This document shows, one piece after another, positions 1 through 14,740 of a stretch of 64,000 bases of DNA. The stretch lies in assembly GCF_003428885.1 (NCBI RefSeq), contig NZ_QQRU01000007.1, positions 78,996-142,995 on the forward strand. The letters are read 5' to 3'. A program made the translations under genes and the position numbers. Under the pieces are notes generated by a model. That model saw only the letters and a program-made list of their open reading frames with translations. It was not told where the DNA came from and ran no database searches. The DNA comes from Streptococcus sp. LQJ-218 (GTDB lineage: Bacteria; Bacillota; Bacilli; Lactobacillales; Streptococcaceae). Each line of letters starts with the position of its first letter. Position 1 is the first letter of the stretch.

Positions 1-1394
<1,394 letters not shown>

Positions 1395-1412
1395 AAATGA
1401 GATAGTTTAGAG

Positions 1413-1459
1413 GCGGATACCTTGTGAAAAGTAAATTTTTACTTGGTATCCGTTTGCTT
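1413..1459 (+). terminator. Hairpin between secA and aroG
   Basis: The arms CGGATACC and GGTATCCG enclose a second inverted repeat (AAGTAAA, TTTACTT), making a long hairpin followed by TTTGCTTT. It probably terminates secA transcription. The aroG ribosome site (aaggag) follows within 15 bases. Confidence 0.6.
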
Positions 1460-1475
1460 TATAAGGAGATGAGTT

Positions 1476-2507
1476 ATGGTATTTACAGCAAAAAGTCCTA
1501 AAATTAATATTGAAGAAGTTCGTGCCTTATCAAAATTAGAAGGCCAAGCTTTGGAGAGAAAATCACAGCGCGATCAAGAGCTAGAAGCCATTATACGTGG
1601 AGAAGACCAGAGAATTCTCTTGGTAATCGGGCCATGCTCATCTGACAATGAAGAAGCTGTCCTTGAATACGCTAAGCGTTTGGCGACTCTACAAGAAGAA
1701 GTGGCAGAGCGTATCTTTATGGTTATGCGTGTTTATACTGCCAAACCTCGTACCAACGGAGATGGTTATAAGGGCTTGATTCACCAGCCTAATGCGACAG
1801 AAGCGCCTAGCCTCATTAATGGAATTAAAGCCGTTCGCCATCTTCACTATCGTGTCATCACGGAAACAGGTATGACGACAGCTGATGAAATGCTTTATCC
1901 TGAAAATCTTCCACTAGTGGATGATTTGATTTCTTACATGGCGGTTGGTGCTCGTTCAGTTGAAGACCAGCAACACCGCTTTGTGGCAAGTGGAGCAGAT
2001 TTCGCGACTGGCTTTAAAAATCCAACTTCTGGAAATCTCAATGTCATGTTTAATGGGATTTATGCTGCTCAAAACAAACAAAGTTTCCTTTTCCTAGGAA
2101 AAGAAGTGGAAACAACTGGTAACCCGCTTTCACATGCCATTCTTCGTGGAGCGATTAATGAGTATGGTAAGAATATTCCTAACTACTACTATGATAATTT
2201 GATGGATACCATTGCCCAGTATGAGAAAATGGGCTTGGAAAATCCCTTTATCATTGTCGATACCAATCATGACAATTCTGGTAAGCAATACATGGACCAG
2301 ATTCGAATTGTCCGCCAGACCTTGATTAACCGTGATTGGAATAAAAAAATCAAGCAGTATGTTCGTGGCTTTATGATTGAGTCTTATCTAGAAGACGGTC
2401 GCCAAAACGAACCAGAAGTATTTGGAAAGTCGATCACAGACCCTTGCCTAGGCTGGGAAAATACGGAAGCCCTTGTCAGAGAAATCTACCAAACGCTAGG
2501 AGAATAA
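1476..2507 (+). CDS. aroG: 3-deoxy-7-phosphoheptulonate synthase, first copy
   Basis: DAHP synthase condenses phosphoenolpyruvate and erythrose 4-phosphate in the first step of the shikimate pathway (aromatic amino acids, folate). The 343-residue length fits the type I AroFGH family. Visible motifs are LVIGPCSSDN near residue 47, the active-site stretch KPRTNGDGYKG, GARSVEDQQHRFVASG, KNPTSGNLNVMFNGI and DTNHDNSGKQY. A second, very similar gene follows after one base. Paralogues of this family often differ in feedback inhibition by Phe or Tyr, but the sequence does not show which type this is. Confidence 0.95.
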   Translation: MVFTAKSPKINIEEVRALSKLEGQALERKSQRDQELEAIIRGEDQRILLVIGPCSSDNEEAVLEYAKRLATLQEEVAERIFMVMRVYTAKPRTNGDGYKGLIHQPNATEAPSLINGIKAVRHLHYRVITETGMTTADEMLYPENLPLVDDLISYMAVGARSVEDQQHRFVASGADFATGFKNPTSGNLNVMFNGIYAAQNKQSFLFLGKEVETTGNPLSHAILRGAINEYGKNIPNYYYDNLMDTIAQYEKMGLENPFIIVDTNHDNSGKQYMDQIRIVRQTLINRDWNKKIKQYVRGFMIESYLEDGRQNEPEVFGKSITDPCLGWENTEALVREIYQTLGE

Positions 2508-2508
2508 G

Positions 2509-3540
2509 ATGGCATTTATTGAAAAAGGTCAAGAAATTGATATTGAAGCAATCAAGGCAGAAACTCAATTGTCTGCGGAAGCCTTGCGCCTAAAGGAGCG
2601 CCGGGATAGAGAATTGGCAGACATTATTTCAGGAGAAGATGACCGGATCCTGTTGGTGATTGGTCCTTGCTCGTCTGACAATGAAGAGGCTGTCTTGGAA
2701 TATGCCCGCCGTTTATCAGCCTTGCAAAAGAAGGTGGCGGACAAGATTTTCATGATTATGCGTGTTTATACAGCTAAACCTCGTACCAACGGAGACGGCT
2801 ATAAAGGTTTGGTTCACCAACCAGATACCTCTAAGGCTCCAAGCCTGATTAACGGCTTACAGGCTGTGCGCCAGTTGCACTTCCGCGTGATTACAGAGAC
2901 AGGTTTGACAACGGCAGATGAGATGCTTTATCCGTCCAATCTGGTCTTGGTAGATGATTTGGTCAGCTACCATGCTGTTGGAGCTCGTTCTGTGGAAGAC
3001 CAAGAGCACCGCTTTGTGGCCTCGGGGATTGATGCACCGGTCGGTATGAAAAATCCAACCTCTGGAAATTTGGGTGTTATGTTTAACGGTATCTATGCCG
3101 CTCAGAATAAACAGACCTTCCTCTTTCATGGTCAAGAAGTTGAGACTTCAGGAAATCCCTTGGCCCACGTCATCCTTCGTGGTGCAGTTAATGAATATGG
3201 TAAAAACGAGCCTAACTTTTACTATGAAACTTTGTTAAATGCCATTGAACGCTATGAAACTATGGGACTTGAAAATCCTTTTATCCTCATCGACACTAAC
3301 CATGACAATTCCGGCAAGCAATATATGGAACAGATTCGAATCGTTCGTCAGACCTTGCAAAATCGTGATTGGAATGAGAAGATTAAAAAGACAGTTCGAG
3401 GATTTATGATTGAGTCTTACCTAGCAGATGGTCGTCAAAATCAACCAGAGGTCTTTGGTTGCTCTATTACAGATCCTTGCTTGGGTTGGGAAAATACAGA
3501 GGCCTTGGTAGAAGAGATTTATGCTACCTTGACAAAATAA
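2509..3540 (+). CDS. aroG: 3-deoxy-7-phosphoheptulonate synthase, second copy
   Basis: A second type I DAHP synthase of the same length (343 residues) and motif order as its upstream neighbour: LVIGPCSSDN, KPRTNGDGYKG, GARSVEDQEHRF, DTNHDNSGKQY and the C-terminal DPCLGWENTEALVEEIY. The start codon lies one base after the previous stop, so the two are co-transcribed and probably translationally coupled. The pair looks like an old tandem duplication, since the proteins match along the whole length but differ throughout. An isoenzyme with a different allosteric effector is plausible but not shown here. Confidence 0.95.
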   Translation: MAFIEKGQEIDIEAIKAETQLSAEALRLKERRDRELADIISGEDDRILLVIGPCSSDNEEAVLEYARRLSALQKKVADKIFMIMRVYTAKPRTNGDGYKGLVHQPDTSKAPSLINGLQAVRQLHFRVITETGLTTADEMLYPSNLVLVDDLVSYHAVGARSVEDQEHRFVASGIDAPVGMKNPTSGNLGVMFNGIYAAQNKQTFLFHGQEVETSGNPLAHVILRGAVNEYGKNEPNFYYETLLNAIERYETMGLENPFILIDTNHDNSGKQYMEQIRIVRQTLQNRDWNEKIKKTVRGFMIESYLADGRQNQPEVFGCSITDPCLGWENTEALVEEIYATLTK

Positions 3541-3551
3541 GTGAAAAGGAT

Positions 3552-3578
3552 GGAGTTGGGGGAATCTCAACTCCTTTT
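3552..3578 (+). terminator. Hairpin before acpS
   Basis: A nine-pair stem (GGAGTTGGG with CTCAACTCC, loop 3561-3565) is followed by TTTT. It lies only 8 bases before the acpS start. It could attenuate read-through from aroG and also occupies the place where the acpS ribosome site should be. Confidence 0.5.
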
Positions 3579-3585
3579 GATAAGA

Positions 3586-3948
3586 ATGATAGTTGGACAC
3601 GGAATTGACATCGAAGAATTGGCTTCGATAGAAAGTGCAGTTACACGACATGAAGGATTTGCTAAGCGCGTGCTGACCGCTCAGGAAATGGAACGGTTTA
3701 ACAGTCTTAAAGGGCGCAGACAAATCGAATATTTAGCTGGTCGCTGGTCTGCTAAAGAAGCCTTTTCCAAGGCCATGGGAACTGGTATTGGCAAGCTAGG
3801 TTTTCAGGATTTGGAAGTCTTGAACAATGAACGCGGGGCGCCTTATTTTAGTCAGTCACCATTTTCAGGAAAGATTTGGCTGTCTATCAGCCATACAGAT
3901 CAGTTTGTGACAGCCAGTGTCATTTTGGAGGAAAATCATGAAAGCTAG
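3586..3948 (+). CDS. acpS: Holo-[acyl-carrier-protein] synthase
   Basis: AcpS transfers 4'-phosphopantetheine from CoA to apo-ACP, activating fatty acid synthesis. From the chosen start [11 protein letters not shown] the protein has 120 residues, the usual AcpS length. The metal-binding Asp of GIDIEE and the Glu of [10 protein letters not shown], both family hallmarks, are present, and SISHT is near the end. A GTG at 3541 in frame would add 15 residues that no AcpS needs, so it is rejected. No clear ribosome site precedes 3586, because a hairpin sits there. The gene overlaps alr by 11 bases, a widespread acpS-alr pairing. Confidence 0.93.
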   Translation: MIVGHGIDIEELASIESAVTRHEGFAKRVLTAQEMERFNSLKGRRQIEYLAGRWSAKEAFSKAMGTGIGKLGFQDLEVLNNERGAPYFSQSPFSGKIWLSISHTDQFVTASVILEENHES

Positions 3949-5041
3949 TCCGCACAGACCAACCAAGGCTCTGATATGTCTAGAAGCTATTCGACAAAAT
4001 ATTCAGCAAATGGGGGCTCATATCCCTCAAGGAACGCTCAAATGGGCTGTGGTCAAGGCCAATGCCTATGGACATGGAGCAGTCGCTGTTGCCAAGGCGA
4101 TTCAAGATGATGTTGATGGTTTTTGCGTTTCCAATATTGATGAAGCTCTTGAACTCAGACAAGCTGGACTCAGCAAGTCAATCCTCATTTTAGGAGTTTC
4201 TGAAATCGAAGCTGTTGCTCTAGCTAAAGAATACGACATCACCTTGACAGTAGCTGGATTGGAGTGGATTCAAGCACTCTTAGATAAGGAAGCTGACCTA
4301 ACTGGATTGACAGTCCACCTCAAGATTGATTCAGGAATGGGAAGGATTGGTTTTAGAGAGGCCGATGAGGCTGAGCAGGCTCAAGCTTTGCTCCAACAAC
4401 ATGGTGCTCGTGTTGAAGGGATTTTTACCCACTTTGCTACTGCTGACGAGGAATCAGATGACTATTTTAATAAACAGTTAGAACGGTTTAAAACTATTTT
4501 AGCTAGTATGAAAGGTCTTCCAGAGCTGGTTCATGCCAGCAATTCTGCAACGACCCTTTGGCATGCAGAGACCATTTTCAATGCGGTTCGTATGGGAGAT
4601 GCTATGTATGGCCTGAATCCCAGCGGAGAGGTTTTGGATCTGCCTTATGACCTGACACCAGCCTTGACCTTGGAATCTGCCTTGGTTCACGTCAAGACAG
4701 TTCCAGCTGGAGCTTGCATGGGCTACGGAGCGACCTATCAAGCGGATAGTGAGCAAGTCATTGCGACGGTGCCAATCGGCTATGCGGATGGTTGGACACG
4801 AGACATGCAGAATTTCTCTGTCTTGGTAGATGGACAAGCTTGCCCAATAGTCGGGCGAGTTTCCATGGACCAAATCACCATTCGTCTGCCTAAGCCTTAC
4901 CCACTCGGAACCAAGGTCACCTTGATTGGCTCCGACGGAGATAAAGAAATCACAGCTACTCAGGTAGCGACCTACCGTGGAACTATTAACTATGAAGTGG
5001 TTTGTCTCCTCAGCGACCGCATTCCGAGAGAATATGATTAG
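3938..5041 (+). CDS. alr: Alanine racemase
   Basis: A PLP enzyme interconverting L- and D-alanine for peptidoglycan. The 367-residue protein has the PLP lysine in [10 protein letters not shown] (K40), the barrel motifs [20 protein letters not shown] and HASNSA, and the second-domain GYGATY with the catalytic tyrosine and GRVSMDQI. The start at 3938 has ggagg eight bases upstream and overlaps the acpS end; an in-frame GTG at 3917 has no ribosome site. Its product feeds Ddl and MurF, encoded about 20 kb downstream. Confidence 0.97.
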   Translation: MKASPHRPTKALICLEAIRQNIQQMGAHIPQGTLKWAVVKANAYGHGAVAVAKAIQDDVDGFCVSNIDEALELRQAGLSKSILILGVSEIEAVALAKEYDITLTVAGLEWIQALLDKEADLTGLTVHLKIDSGMGRIGFREADEAEQAQALLQQHGARVEGIFTHFATADEESDDYFNKQLERFKTILASMKGLPELVHASNSATTLWHAETIFNAVRMGDAMYGLNPSGEVLDLPYDLTPALTLESALVHVKTVPAGACMGYGATYQADSEQVIATVPIGYADGWTRDMQNFSVLVDGQACPIVGRVSMDQITIRLPKPYPLGTKVTLIGSDGDKEITATQVATYRGTINYEVVCLLSDRIPREYD

Positions 5042-5059
5042 AAAAGAAAGGAGTGGAGC

Positions 5060-7075
5060 ATGAATCTACATCAACCCTTGCATGTCTTGCCTGGTGTGGG
5101 GCCAAAGTCAGCAGAGAAATATGCCAAACTAGGAATTGAAAGCTTGCAAGACCTCTTGCTCTACTTTCCTTTCCGTTATGAAGATTTTAAAACCAAGCAG
5201 GTTTTGGAGTTGGAAGATGGTGAAAAGGCGGTCCTTTCTGGTCAAGTCGTGACTTCTGCCAGTGTCCAGTATTATGGTTTCAAGCGCAATCGCCTGCGTT
5301 TTAGCCTCAAGCAGGGAGAAGTCGTTTTTGCGGTGAATTTCTTTAACCAACCCTACCTAGCTGACAAGATTGAACTAGGTGCAACTCTTGCCATCTTTGG
5401 AAAATGGGACCGCGCCAAGGCTAGTTTGACTGGGATGAAGGTCCTGGCTCAGGTGGAAGATGACCTCCAACCTGTCTATCGTCTGGCCCAAGGAATCAGT
5501 CAGGCTAGTCTGGTCAAGGTCATCAAGACAGCCTTTGATCAGGGACTGGACCTCTTGATAGAGGAAAATCTTCCCCAGTCTTTACTAGACAAATACAAAC
5601 TCATGTCCCGTTGTCAGGCAGTCCGAGCTATGCATTTTCCTAAGGATTTGGCAGAATACAAGCAGGCCCTTCGCCGTATCAAGTTTGAGGAACTCTTTTA
5701 TTTCCAAATGCAGTTGCAGACGCTCAAGTCTGAAAATAGAGTTCAGGGAAGCGGTCTGGTTTTGAACTGGTCTCAGGAAAAAGTGACAGAAGTCAAAGAA
5801 AGACTGCCATTTGCCCTGACCCCAGCTCAGGAAAAGAGTTTGCAGGAAATTTTGAACGACATGAAGTCGGACCACCATATGAATCGTCTCCTGCAAGGAG
5901 ATGTGGGGAGCGGAAAAACGGTAGTCGCTGGCTTGGCCATGTTTGCGGCGGTGACGGCTGGCTACCAAGCCGCCCTCATGGTACCGACAGAAATCCTTGC
6001 AGAGCAACACTTTGAGAGTCTACAGAATCTCTTCCCGGACCTAAAACTCGCTCTTTTGACAGGTTCCTTAAAAGCTGCAGAAAAGAGAGAAGTCTTGGAG
6101 ACTATTGCCAAGGGTGACGCTGATTTGATTATCGGAACTCACGCTCTGATTCAGGATGGGGTGGAGTATGCTCGCCTTGGCTTGATTATTATCGATGAGC
6201 AGCACCGCTTTGGTGTGGGACAAAGGCGTATTTTACGAGAAAAAGGCGACAATCCAGATGTCCTCATGATGACAGCGACTCCCATTCCACGGACGCTGGC
6301 CATCACGGCCTTTGGGGATATGGATGTTTCCATTATCGACCAGATGCCAGCAGGGCGGAAGCCTATTGTGACACGTTGGATCAAGCATGAGCAGTTACCT
6401 CAGGTTTTGACTTGGTTAGAGGGAGAAATTCACAAAGGTTCTCAAGCCTACGTTATCTCTCCCTTGATTGAAGAATCAGAAGCTCTGGATTTGAAAAATG
6501 CCATTGCCTTATCAGAAGAGATGACGGCTCATTTTGCAGGAAAAGCAGAGGTGGCCCTTCTACATGGTAAGATGAAGAGTGATGAAAAAGATCAAATTAT
6601 GCAGGCTTTCAAAGAACAAAAAACGGATATTCTAGTTTCGACGACGGTTATCGAGGTTGGGGTTAATGTTCCCAATGCGACCGTCATGCTTATCATGGAT
6701 GCCGATCGCTTCGGGCTTAGCCAACTTCACCAGCTCAGAGGTCGTGTCGGTCGGGGGGACAAGCAGTCCTATGCTGTTCTCGTTGCCAATCCTAAGACGG
6801 ATTCTGGGAAAGACCGCATGCGCATCATGACAGAAACCACCAATGGATTTGTTCTTGCGGAGGAAGATTTGAAAATGCGTGGTTCTGGTGAAATTTTTGG
6901 AACCAGACAATCAGGACTACCAGAGTTCCAAGTGGCTGATATTATCGAAGATTTTCCGATTTTAGAAGAAGCCAGAAAGATTGCAAGCTACATTAGTTCG
7001 ATAGAAGGTTGGCAAGAAGATCCAGAATGGCGCATGATTGCCCTTCATCTGGAGAAGAAAGAATACCTAGATTAA
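5060..7075 (+). CDS. recG: ATP-dependent DNA helicase RecG
   Basis: RecG remodels stalled replication forks and Holliday junctions. At 671 residues it has the family length. Order: N-terminal wedge/OB domain (helix-hairpin-like LPGVGPKSAEKYAKLGI at the very start), Walker A GDVGSGKT near residue 280, DEQH box near 379, TATPIPRT, then the second RecA-like domain with STTVIEVGVNVPNA and QLRGRVGRG. A good site (aaaggagtgg) precedes the start, 18 bases after alr. A BOX element follows the stop. Confidence 0.96.
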   Translation: MNLHQPLHVLPGVGPKSAEKYAKLGIESLQDLLLYFPFRYEDFKTKQVLELEDGEKAVLSGQVVTSASVQYYGFKRNRLRFSLKQGEVVFAVNFFNQPYLADKIELGATLAIFGKWDRAKASLTGMKVLAQVEDDLQPVYRLAQGISQASLVKVIKTAFDQGLDLLIEENLPQSLLDKYKLMSRCQAVRAMHFPKDLAEYKQALRRIKFEELFYFQMQLQTLKSENRVQGSGLVLNWSQEKVTEVKERLPFALTPAQEKSLQEILNDMKSDHHMNRLLQGDVGSGKTVVAGLAMFAAVTAGYQAALMVPTEILAEQHFESLQNLFPDLKLALLTGSLKAAEKREVLETIAKGDADLIIGTHALIQDGVEYARLGLIIIDEQHRFGVGQRRILREKGDNPDVLMMTATPIPRTLAITAFGDMDVSIIDQMPAGRKPIVTRWIKHEQLPQVLTWLEGEIHKGSQAYVISPLIEESEALDLKNAIALSEEMTAHFAGKAEVALLHGKMKSDEKDQIMQAFKEQKTDILVSTTVIEVGVNVPNATVMLIMDADRFGLSQLHQLRGRVGRGDKQSYAVLVANPKTDSGKDRMRIMTETTNGFVLAEEDLKMRGSGEIFGTRQSGLPEFQVADIIEDFPILEEARKIASYISSIEGWQEDPEWRMIALHLEKKEYLD

Positions 7076-7094
7076 GCTTTCTCTAAGGAAATCT

Positions 7095-7202
7095 TATACT
7101 CAATGAAAATCAAAGAGCAAACTAGGAAGCTAGCCGCAAGCTGTACTTGAGTACGATAAGGCGACGCTGACGTGGTTTGAATTTGATTTTCGAAGAGTAT
7201 TA
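7095..7202 (-). repeat. BOX element (A-C form)
   Basis: About 107 bp, reading ATACTCAATGAAAATCAAAG at the left and ending TTTTCGAAGAGTAT. It contains a near match to the BOX-A1R primer site (aaggcgacgctgacg). It has boxA and boxC halves joined by a short GTACTTGAGTAC hairpin and no full boxB. Inverted orientation. It lies between recG and the mini-gene. Confidence 0.85.
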
Positions 7203-7262
7203 AGCTAGCTTTCAGGTTTGCCCTTTATACTAGAGTCATCAAAAAGAAACGAGGGCTCTCAC

Positions 7263-7325
7263 ATGACAGTAGCTATTAAAGTAAATTACCAAACCACTTT
7301 CCAAAAGAAAGAAGCAAAAAACTAA
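7263..7325 (+). CDS. Possible 20-residue small protein
   Basis: A short open frame starting MTVAIKVNYQTTFQKK and ending EAKN, rich in Lys and polar residues, with no membrane segment or signal peptide. The ribosome-site-like gaggg lies 8 bases before the ATG, and a strong terminator (7342-7363) follows 17 bases after the stop. A TATACT box lies at 7226-7231, but no good -35 was seen. The compact promoter-ORF-terminator layout suggests a real small transcript. I do not recognise a family. It could equally be the reading frame of a small RNA. Confidence 0.4.
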   Translation: MTVAIKVNYQTTFQKKEAKN

Positions 7326-7341
7326 GATTGAGCAGAAGAAG

Positions 7342-7363
7342 AAAGAGCGAAATGCTCTTTTTT
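7342..7363 (+). terminator. Terminator after the mini-gene
   Basis: AAAGAGC, loop GAAAT, GCTCTTT, then TTTGTTT: a perfect seven-pair stem with a T-rich tail. Confidence 0.8.
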
Positions 7364-7366
7364 GTT

Positions 7367-7466
7367 TCTAAAACTACTTTCAGCCCATCATCCTAAAAGT
7401 AAAGAATCTAAATTCACTTTCTATTTACCATTCTTTCTTGCATTGATTTCTTATATGTGCTACAGT
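7367..7466 (+). promoter_or_regulatory. Sialic acid promoter module before the esterase gene
   Basis: TCTAAAACTACTTTCAGC (7367-7384) matches the operator-like palindrome TCTGAAANNNNTTTCAGA found at three other nan promoters. TCTATTTACC lies 53 bases in (7420), the -35 TTGCAT at 7438-7443 and an extended -10 (TGC TACAGT) at 7461-7466, with a 17-base spacer. The layout matches the nanA, nanE and lyase promoters to within a base or two, so the same regulator (NanR is the obvious candidate) probably acts here. Confidence 0.6.
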
Positions 7467-7468
7467 TG

Positions 7469-7482
7469 TGATAGCGATTACA
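7469..7482 (+). promoter_or_regulatory. cre site (CcpA) before the esterase gene
   Basis: TGATAGCGATTACA fits the catabolite-responsive element consensus (TGNNANCGNWNNCA type). It lies just after the -10 box, at the expected transcription start, so bound CcpA would block initiation. Confidence 0.7.
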
Positions 7483-7500
7483 AAACAAAAGGAGCGTGCT

Positions 7501-8481
7501 ATGAAAAATCTAGATTTGCTAGAAGAAATCAAGACTTATAAAGGAAGGGATGAGGTTCCAGAAGACTTTGATGCTTTCTGGGATGAAGAAGTGAAAAAAG
7601 TTTCAATACTACCAGTCTACCAGTTGGAGGAGAGAGATTTCCACATTCCTCAAGTCAAGTGCTATGAGCTCACTTTTGAAGGAACCAATGAAGGCAAGGT
7701 CTATGCACGCGTCGTTCTTCCAAAGTGTGAGGAGAAGGTTCCGCTAATTTTCCATTTCCATGGCTATATGGGGCGTGGTTGGGACTGGGCCGACATGCTG
7801 GCCTTTACCGTAGCTGGTTACGGTGTTGTGTCCATGGACGTTCGAGGCCAGTCGGGTTACTCACAAGACGGCTTGCGTTCTCCTTTGGGGAATACGGTTA
7901 AGGGGCATATTATCCGTGGTGCTGTGGAGGGTCGGGAACACCTCTTCTATAAGGATGTTTATCTGGATATTTACCAGTTGGTTGAAATTATGGCTAGTCT
8001 GCCTCAGGTAGATGAGAAGCGACTTTCCAGCTATGGTGCCTCGCAAGGAGGAGCTTTGGCCCTAGTTGCAGCAGCACTCAATCCTCGAATTCAGAAAACT
8101 GTTGCCATCTATCCTTTCTTATCAGACTTTAGACGAGTGCTTGAGATTGGCAATACCAGTGAGGCCTATGACGAACTGTTCCGTTATTTCAAGTTTCACG
8201 ACCCCTTCCATGAAACTGAGGAGGAAATCATGGCGACCCTTGCCTATATTGATGTGAAAAATCTTGCCCATCGTATCAAAGGTGAGGTCAAGATGATTAC
8301 AGGCTTGGACGACGACGTCTGCTATCCTATTACCCAGTTTGCGATTTACAACCGTCTGACTTGCGATAAGGTCTATCGTATCATGCCTGAGTATGCCCAC
8401 GAAGCCATGAATGTATTTGTCAATGATCAAGTCTACAACTGGCTATGTGGTAGTGAGATTCCTTTTAAATATGTGAAGTGA
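7501..8481 (+). CDS. axe: CE7-type acetyl esterase (acetyl xylan esterase / cephalosporin C deacetylase family)
   Basis: An alpha/beta hydrolase of 326 residues. It has the CE7 RGQ motif (MDVRGQSGYS), the nucleophile elbow SYGASQGGAL, and the acid and His in GLDDDVCYP and EYAHEAMN. No signal peptide, so it is cytoplasmic. The start at 7501 follows aaaggagcg; an upstream ATG at 7468 overlaps the promoter and is rejected. It stands first in the sialic acid locus and shares its promoter module. In pneumococcus the equivalent esterase is, as I recall, reported to remove O-acetyl groups from sialic acid. The exact substrate here is inferred. Confidence 0.85.
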   Translation: MKNLDLLEEIKTYKGRDEVPEDFDAFWDEEVKKVSILPVYQLEERDFHIPQVKCYELTFEGTNEGKVYARVVLPKCEEKVPLIFHFHGYMGRGWDWADMLAFTVAGYGVVSMDVRGQSGYSQDGLRSPLGNTVKGHIIRGAVEGREHLFYKDVYLDIYQLVEIMASLPQVDEKRLSSYGASQGGALALVAAALNPRIQKTVAIYPFLSDFRRVLEIGNTSEAYDELFRYFKFHDPFHETEEEIMATLAYIDVKNLAHRIKGEVKMITGLDDDVCYPITQFAIYNRLTCDKVYRIMPEYAHEAMNVFVNDQVYNWLCGSEIPFKYVK

Positions 8482-8486
8482 TGAAT

Positions 8487-8512
8487 GAGAGAGCCCAGGA
8501 GCTCTCTTTTTT
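8487..8512 (+). terminator. Terminator after the esterase gene
   Basis: AGAGAGC, loop CCAGGA, GCTCTCT followed by TTTTT, 7 bases after the stop codon. Confidence 0.85.
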
Positions 8513-8521
8513 GTTATAAAT

Positions 8522-8622
8522 GTTGAAAGTACTTTTAAAAATATTAAAATATTAAAATATTTCTGAAAGTAAAATCTATTCTATGACAAGCTTGAGATAA
8601 ACCTATGACTTTGTTGTATAAT
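8522..8622 (+). promoter_or_regulatory. Sialic acid promoter module before nanA
   Basis: GTTGAAAGTACTTTTAA (from 8522) occupies the operator position. GAAAGTAAAATCTA starts exactly 43 bases later (8565), the -35 TTGAGA is at 8592-8597 and the -10 TATAAT at 8617-8622, offset 95. The offsets of the second motif and the -10 equal those at the nanE and lyase promoters. The palindrome is weaker here and the 19-base spacer is long, which suggests a different strength or dependence on an activator. Confidence 0.65.
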
Positions 8623-8720
8623 AAAGAAAAAGTCTCTAGGAAAGGAGTGAAAGAGCTACTGTTTGGACTGCAGCTAGCTAAATTTTGAAAGAGAGAAGGA
8701 GAGGAACTATCGTTTATTAA

Positions 8721-12242
<3,522 letters not shown>

Positions 12243-12276
12243 TAAGTAAGAGTTATTTGAGTAGGTCTCGGAAGAG

Positions 12277-12307
12277 GTAGCAGGTTTTCAAGCCTGCTAT
12301 CTTTTTG
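12277..12307 (+). terminator. Terminator after nanA
   Basis: GGTAGCAGG and CCTGCTATC flank a short loop and are followed by TTTTTG. Confidence 0.85.
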
Positions 12308-12340
12308 ATGACATTCAGGTTGATTCGAAATCATAAGGAG

Positions 12341-12441
12341 TCTGAAACTACTTTCAGAAATAGCTGTTCTATAAAATACTTTTGAAACTGAAATCTATTC
12401 TACCACAAACGGTTGAAAGCGCTTTAAAAATAATATATAAT
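12341..12441 (+). promoter_or_regulatory. Sialic acid promoter module before nanE
   Basis: A perfect palindrome TCTGAAACTACTTTCAGA (12341-12358); GAAACTGAAATCTA at offset 43 (12384); TCTATTCTACC at offset 53; -35 TTGAAA at 12413-12418; -10 TATAAT at 12436-12441 with a 17-base spacer. It probably drives nanE and the importer genes downstream. It is the best copy of the shared module. Confidence 0.75.
12414..12427 (+). promoter_or_regulatory. cre site overlapping the nanE -35 box
   Basis: TGAAAGCGCTTTAA is close to the ideal catabolite-responsive element and overlaps the -35 box, so CcpA binding would exclude RNA polymerase. Confidence 0.8.
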
Positions 12442-12475
12442 GAACCCATAAGAACAAAGAAAAGGAGGAAAGAGG

Positions 12476-13174
12476 ATGCCACAGATTACTAAAGAAGCCT
12501 TGATTGCACAAATCAAAGATGGAATCATCGTTTCTTGTCAGGCCCTTCCTCACGAACCGCTTTATACAGAAGCGGGAGGAGTCATTCCCCTGCTGGTCAA
12601 AGCGGCTGAGCAAGGTGGAGCAGTTGGTATCCGAGCAAACAGTGTTCGTGATATCAAGGAAATCAAGGAGGTTACCAACCTTCCAATCATTGGGATCATT
12701 AAACGAGATTATCCACCGCAAGAACCCTTCATCACTGCTACTATGAAAGAAGTTGATGAATTAGCAGAACTCGACATAGAAGTGATTGCTCTGGATTGTA
12801 CCAAGCGTGAACGCTACGATGGTTTGGAGATTCAAGAGTTTATTCGTCAGGTTAAGGAAAAATATCCTAACCAGCTTTTGATGGCTGATACAAGTACTTT
12901 TGAAGAAGGACTAGCGGCTGTTGAAGCAGGAATTGACTTTGTCGGAACAACCTTATCAGGATACACATCTTACAGTCCAAAAGTGGATGGCCCCGATTTT
13001 GAATTAATCAAAAAACTCTGTGATGCCGGTGTAGATGTTATTGCGGAAGGAAAAATTCATACACCAGAACAAGCTAAGCAAATCCTAGGTTACGGAGTGC
13101 GAGGCATCGTTGTAGGTGGCGCTATTACTAGACCAAAAGAGATTACAGAACGCTTCGTTGCTGGTCTTAAATAA
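12476..13174 (+). CDS. nanE: N-acetylmannosamine-6-phosphate 2-epimerase
   Basis: NanE converts ManNAc-6-P to GlcNAc-6-P in sialic acid breakdown. The 232-residue TIM-barrel protein shows the family motifs [11 protein letters not shown] near the N-terminus, [30 protein letters not shown], and the phosphate-binding [12 protein letters not shown] plus [12 protein letters not shown] strong site (aaaggaggaaag) precedes the ATG. It directly follows the nanA unit, and satA follows after 113 bases. The nanB block and PTS gene found here in typical pneumococci are absent. Confidence 0.95.
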   Translation: MPQITKEALIAQIKDGIIVSCQALPHEPLYTEAGGVIPLLVKAAEQGGAVGIRANSVRDIKEIKEVTNLPIIGIIKRDYPPQEPFITATMKEVDELAELDIEVIALDCTKRERYDGLEIQEFIRQVKEKYPNQLLMADTSTFEEGLAAVEAGIDFVGTTLSGYTSYSPKVDGPDFELIKKLCDAGVDVIAEGKIHTPEQAKQILGYGVRGIVVGGAITRPKEITERFVAGLK

Positions 13175-13221
13175 CACAATTTAAAAACAGAGGAGAGTGG
13201 TGGATGCGTCGAATGAAATAA

Positions 13222-14616
<1,395 letters not shown>

Positions 14617-14621
14617 GCACT

Positions 14622-14728
14622 AATACTCAATGAAAATCAAAGAGCAAACTAGGAAGCAAGCCGCAGGCTGTACTTAAGTACGGCAAGGCAACGCTGACGT
14701 GGTTTGAATTCGATTTTCGAAGAGTATA
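14622..14728 (-). repeat. BOX element (A-C form) between satA and satB
   Basis: About 107 bp, inverted orientation, carrying acggcaaggcaacgctgacg, close to the BOX-A1R primer site. It begins 6 bases after the satA stop. Confidence 0.85.
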
Positions 14729-14740
14729 AATCAGATTGAT

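Noticed and set aside
7095..7202. Naming the 107-bp repeats as RUP elements
   Set aside because: The length is similar, but they hold the BOX-A1R primer-like sequence and join boxA to boxC. The copy at 44334 shows full boxB units of the same family.
13204..13221. A five-codon mini-frame (MRRMK) after nanE with a good ribosome-site-like sequence
   Set aside because: Too short to judge. It could be a scar of a lost gene, but nothing supports it.
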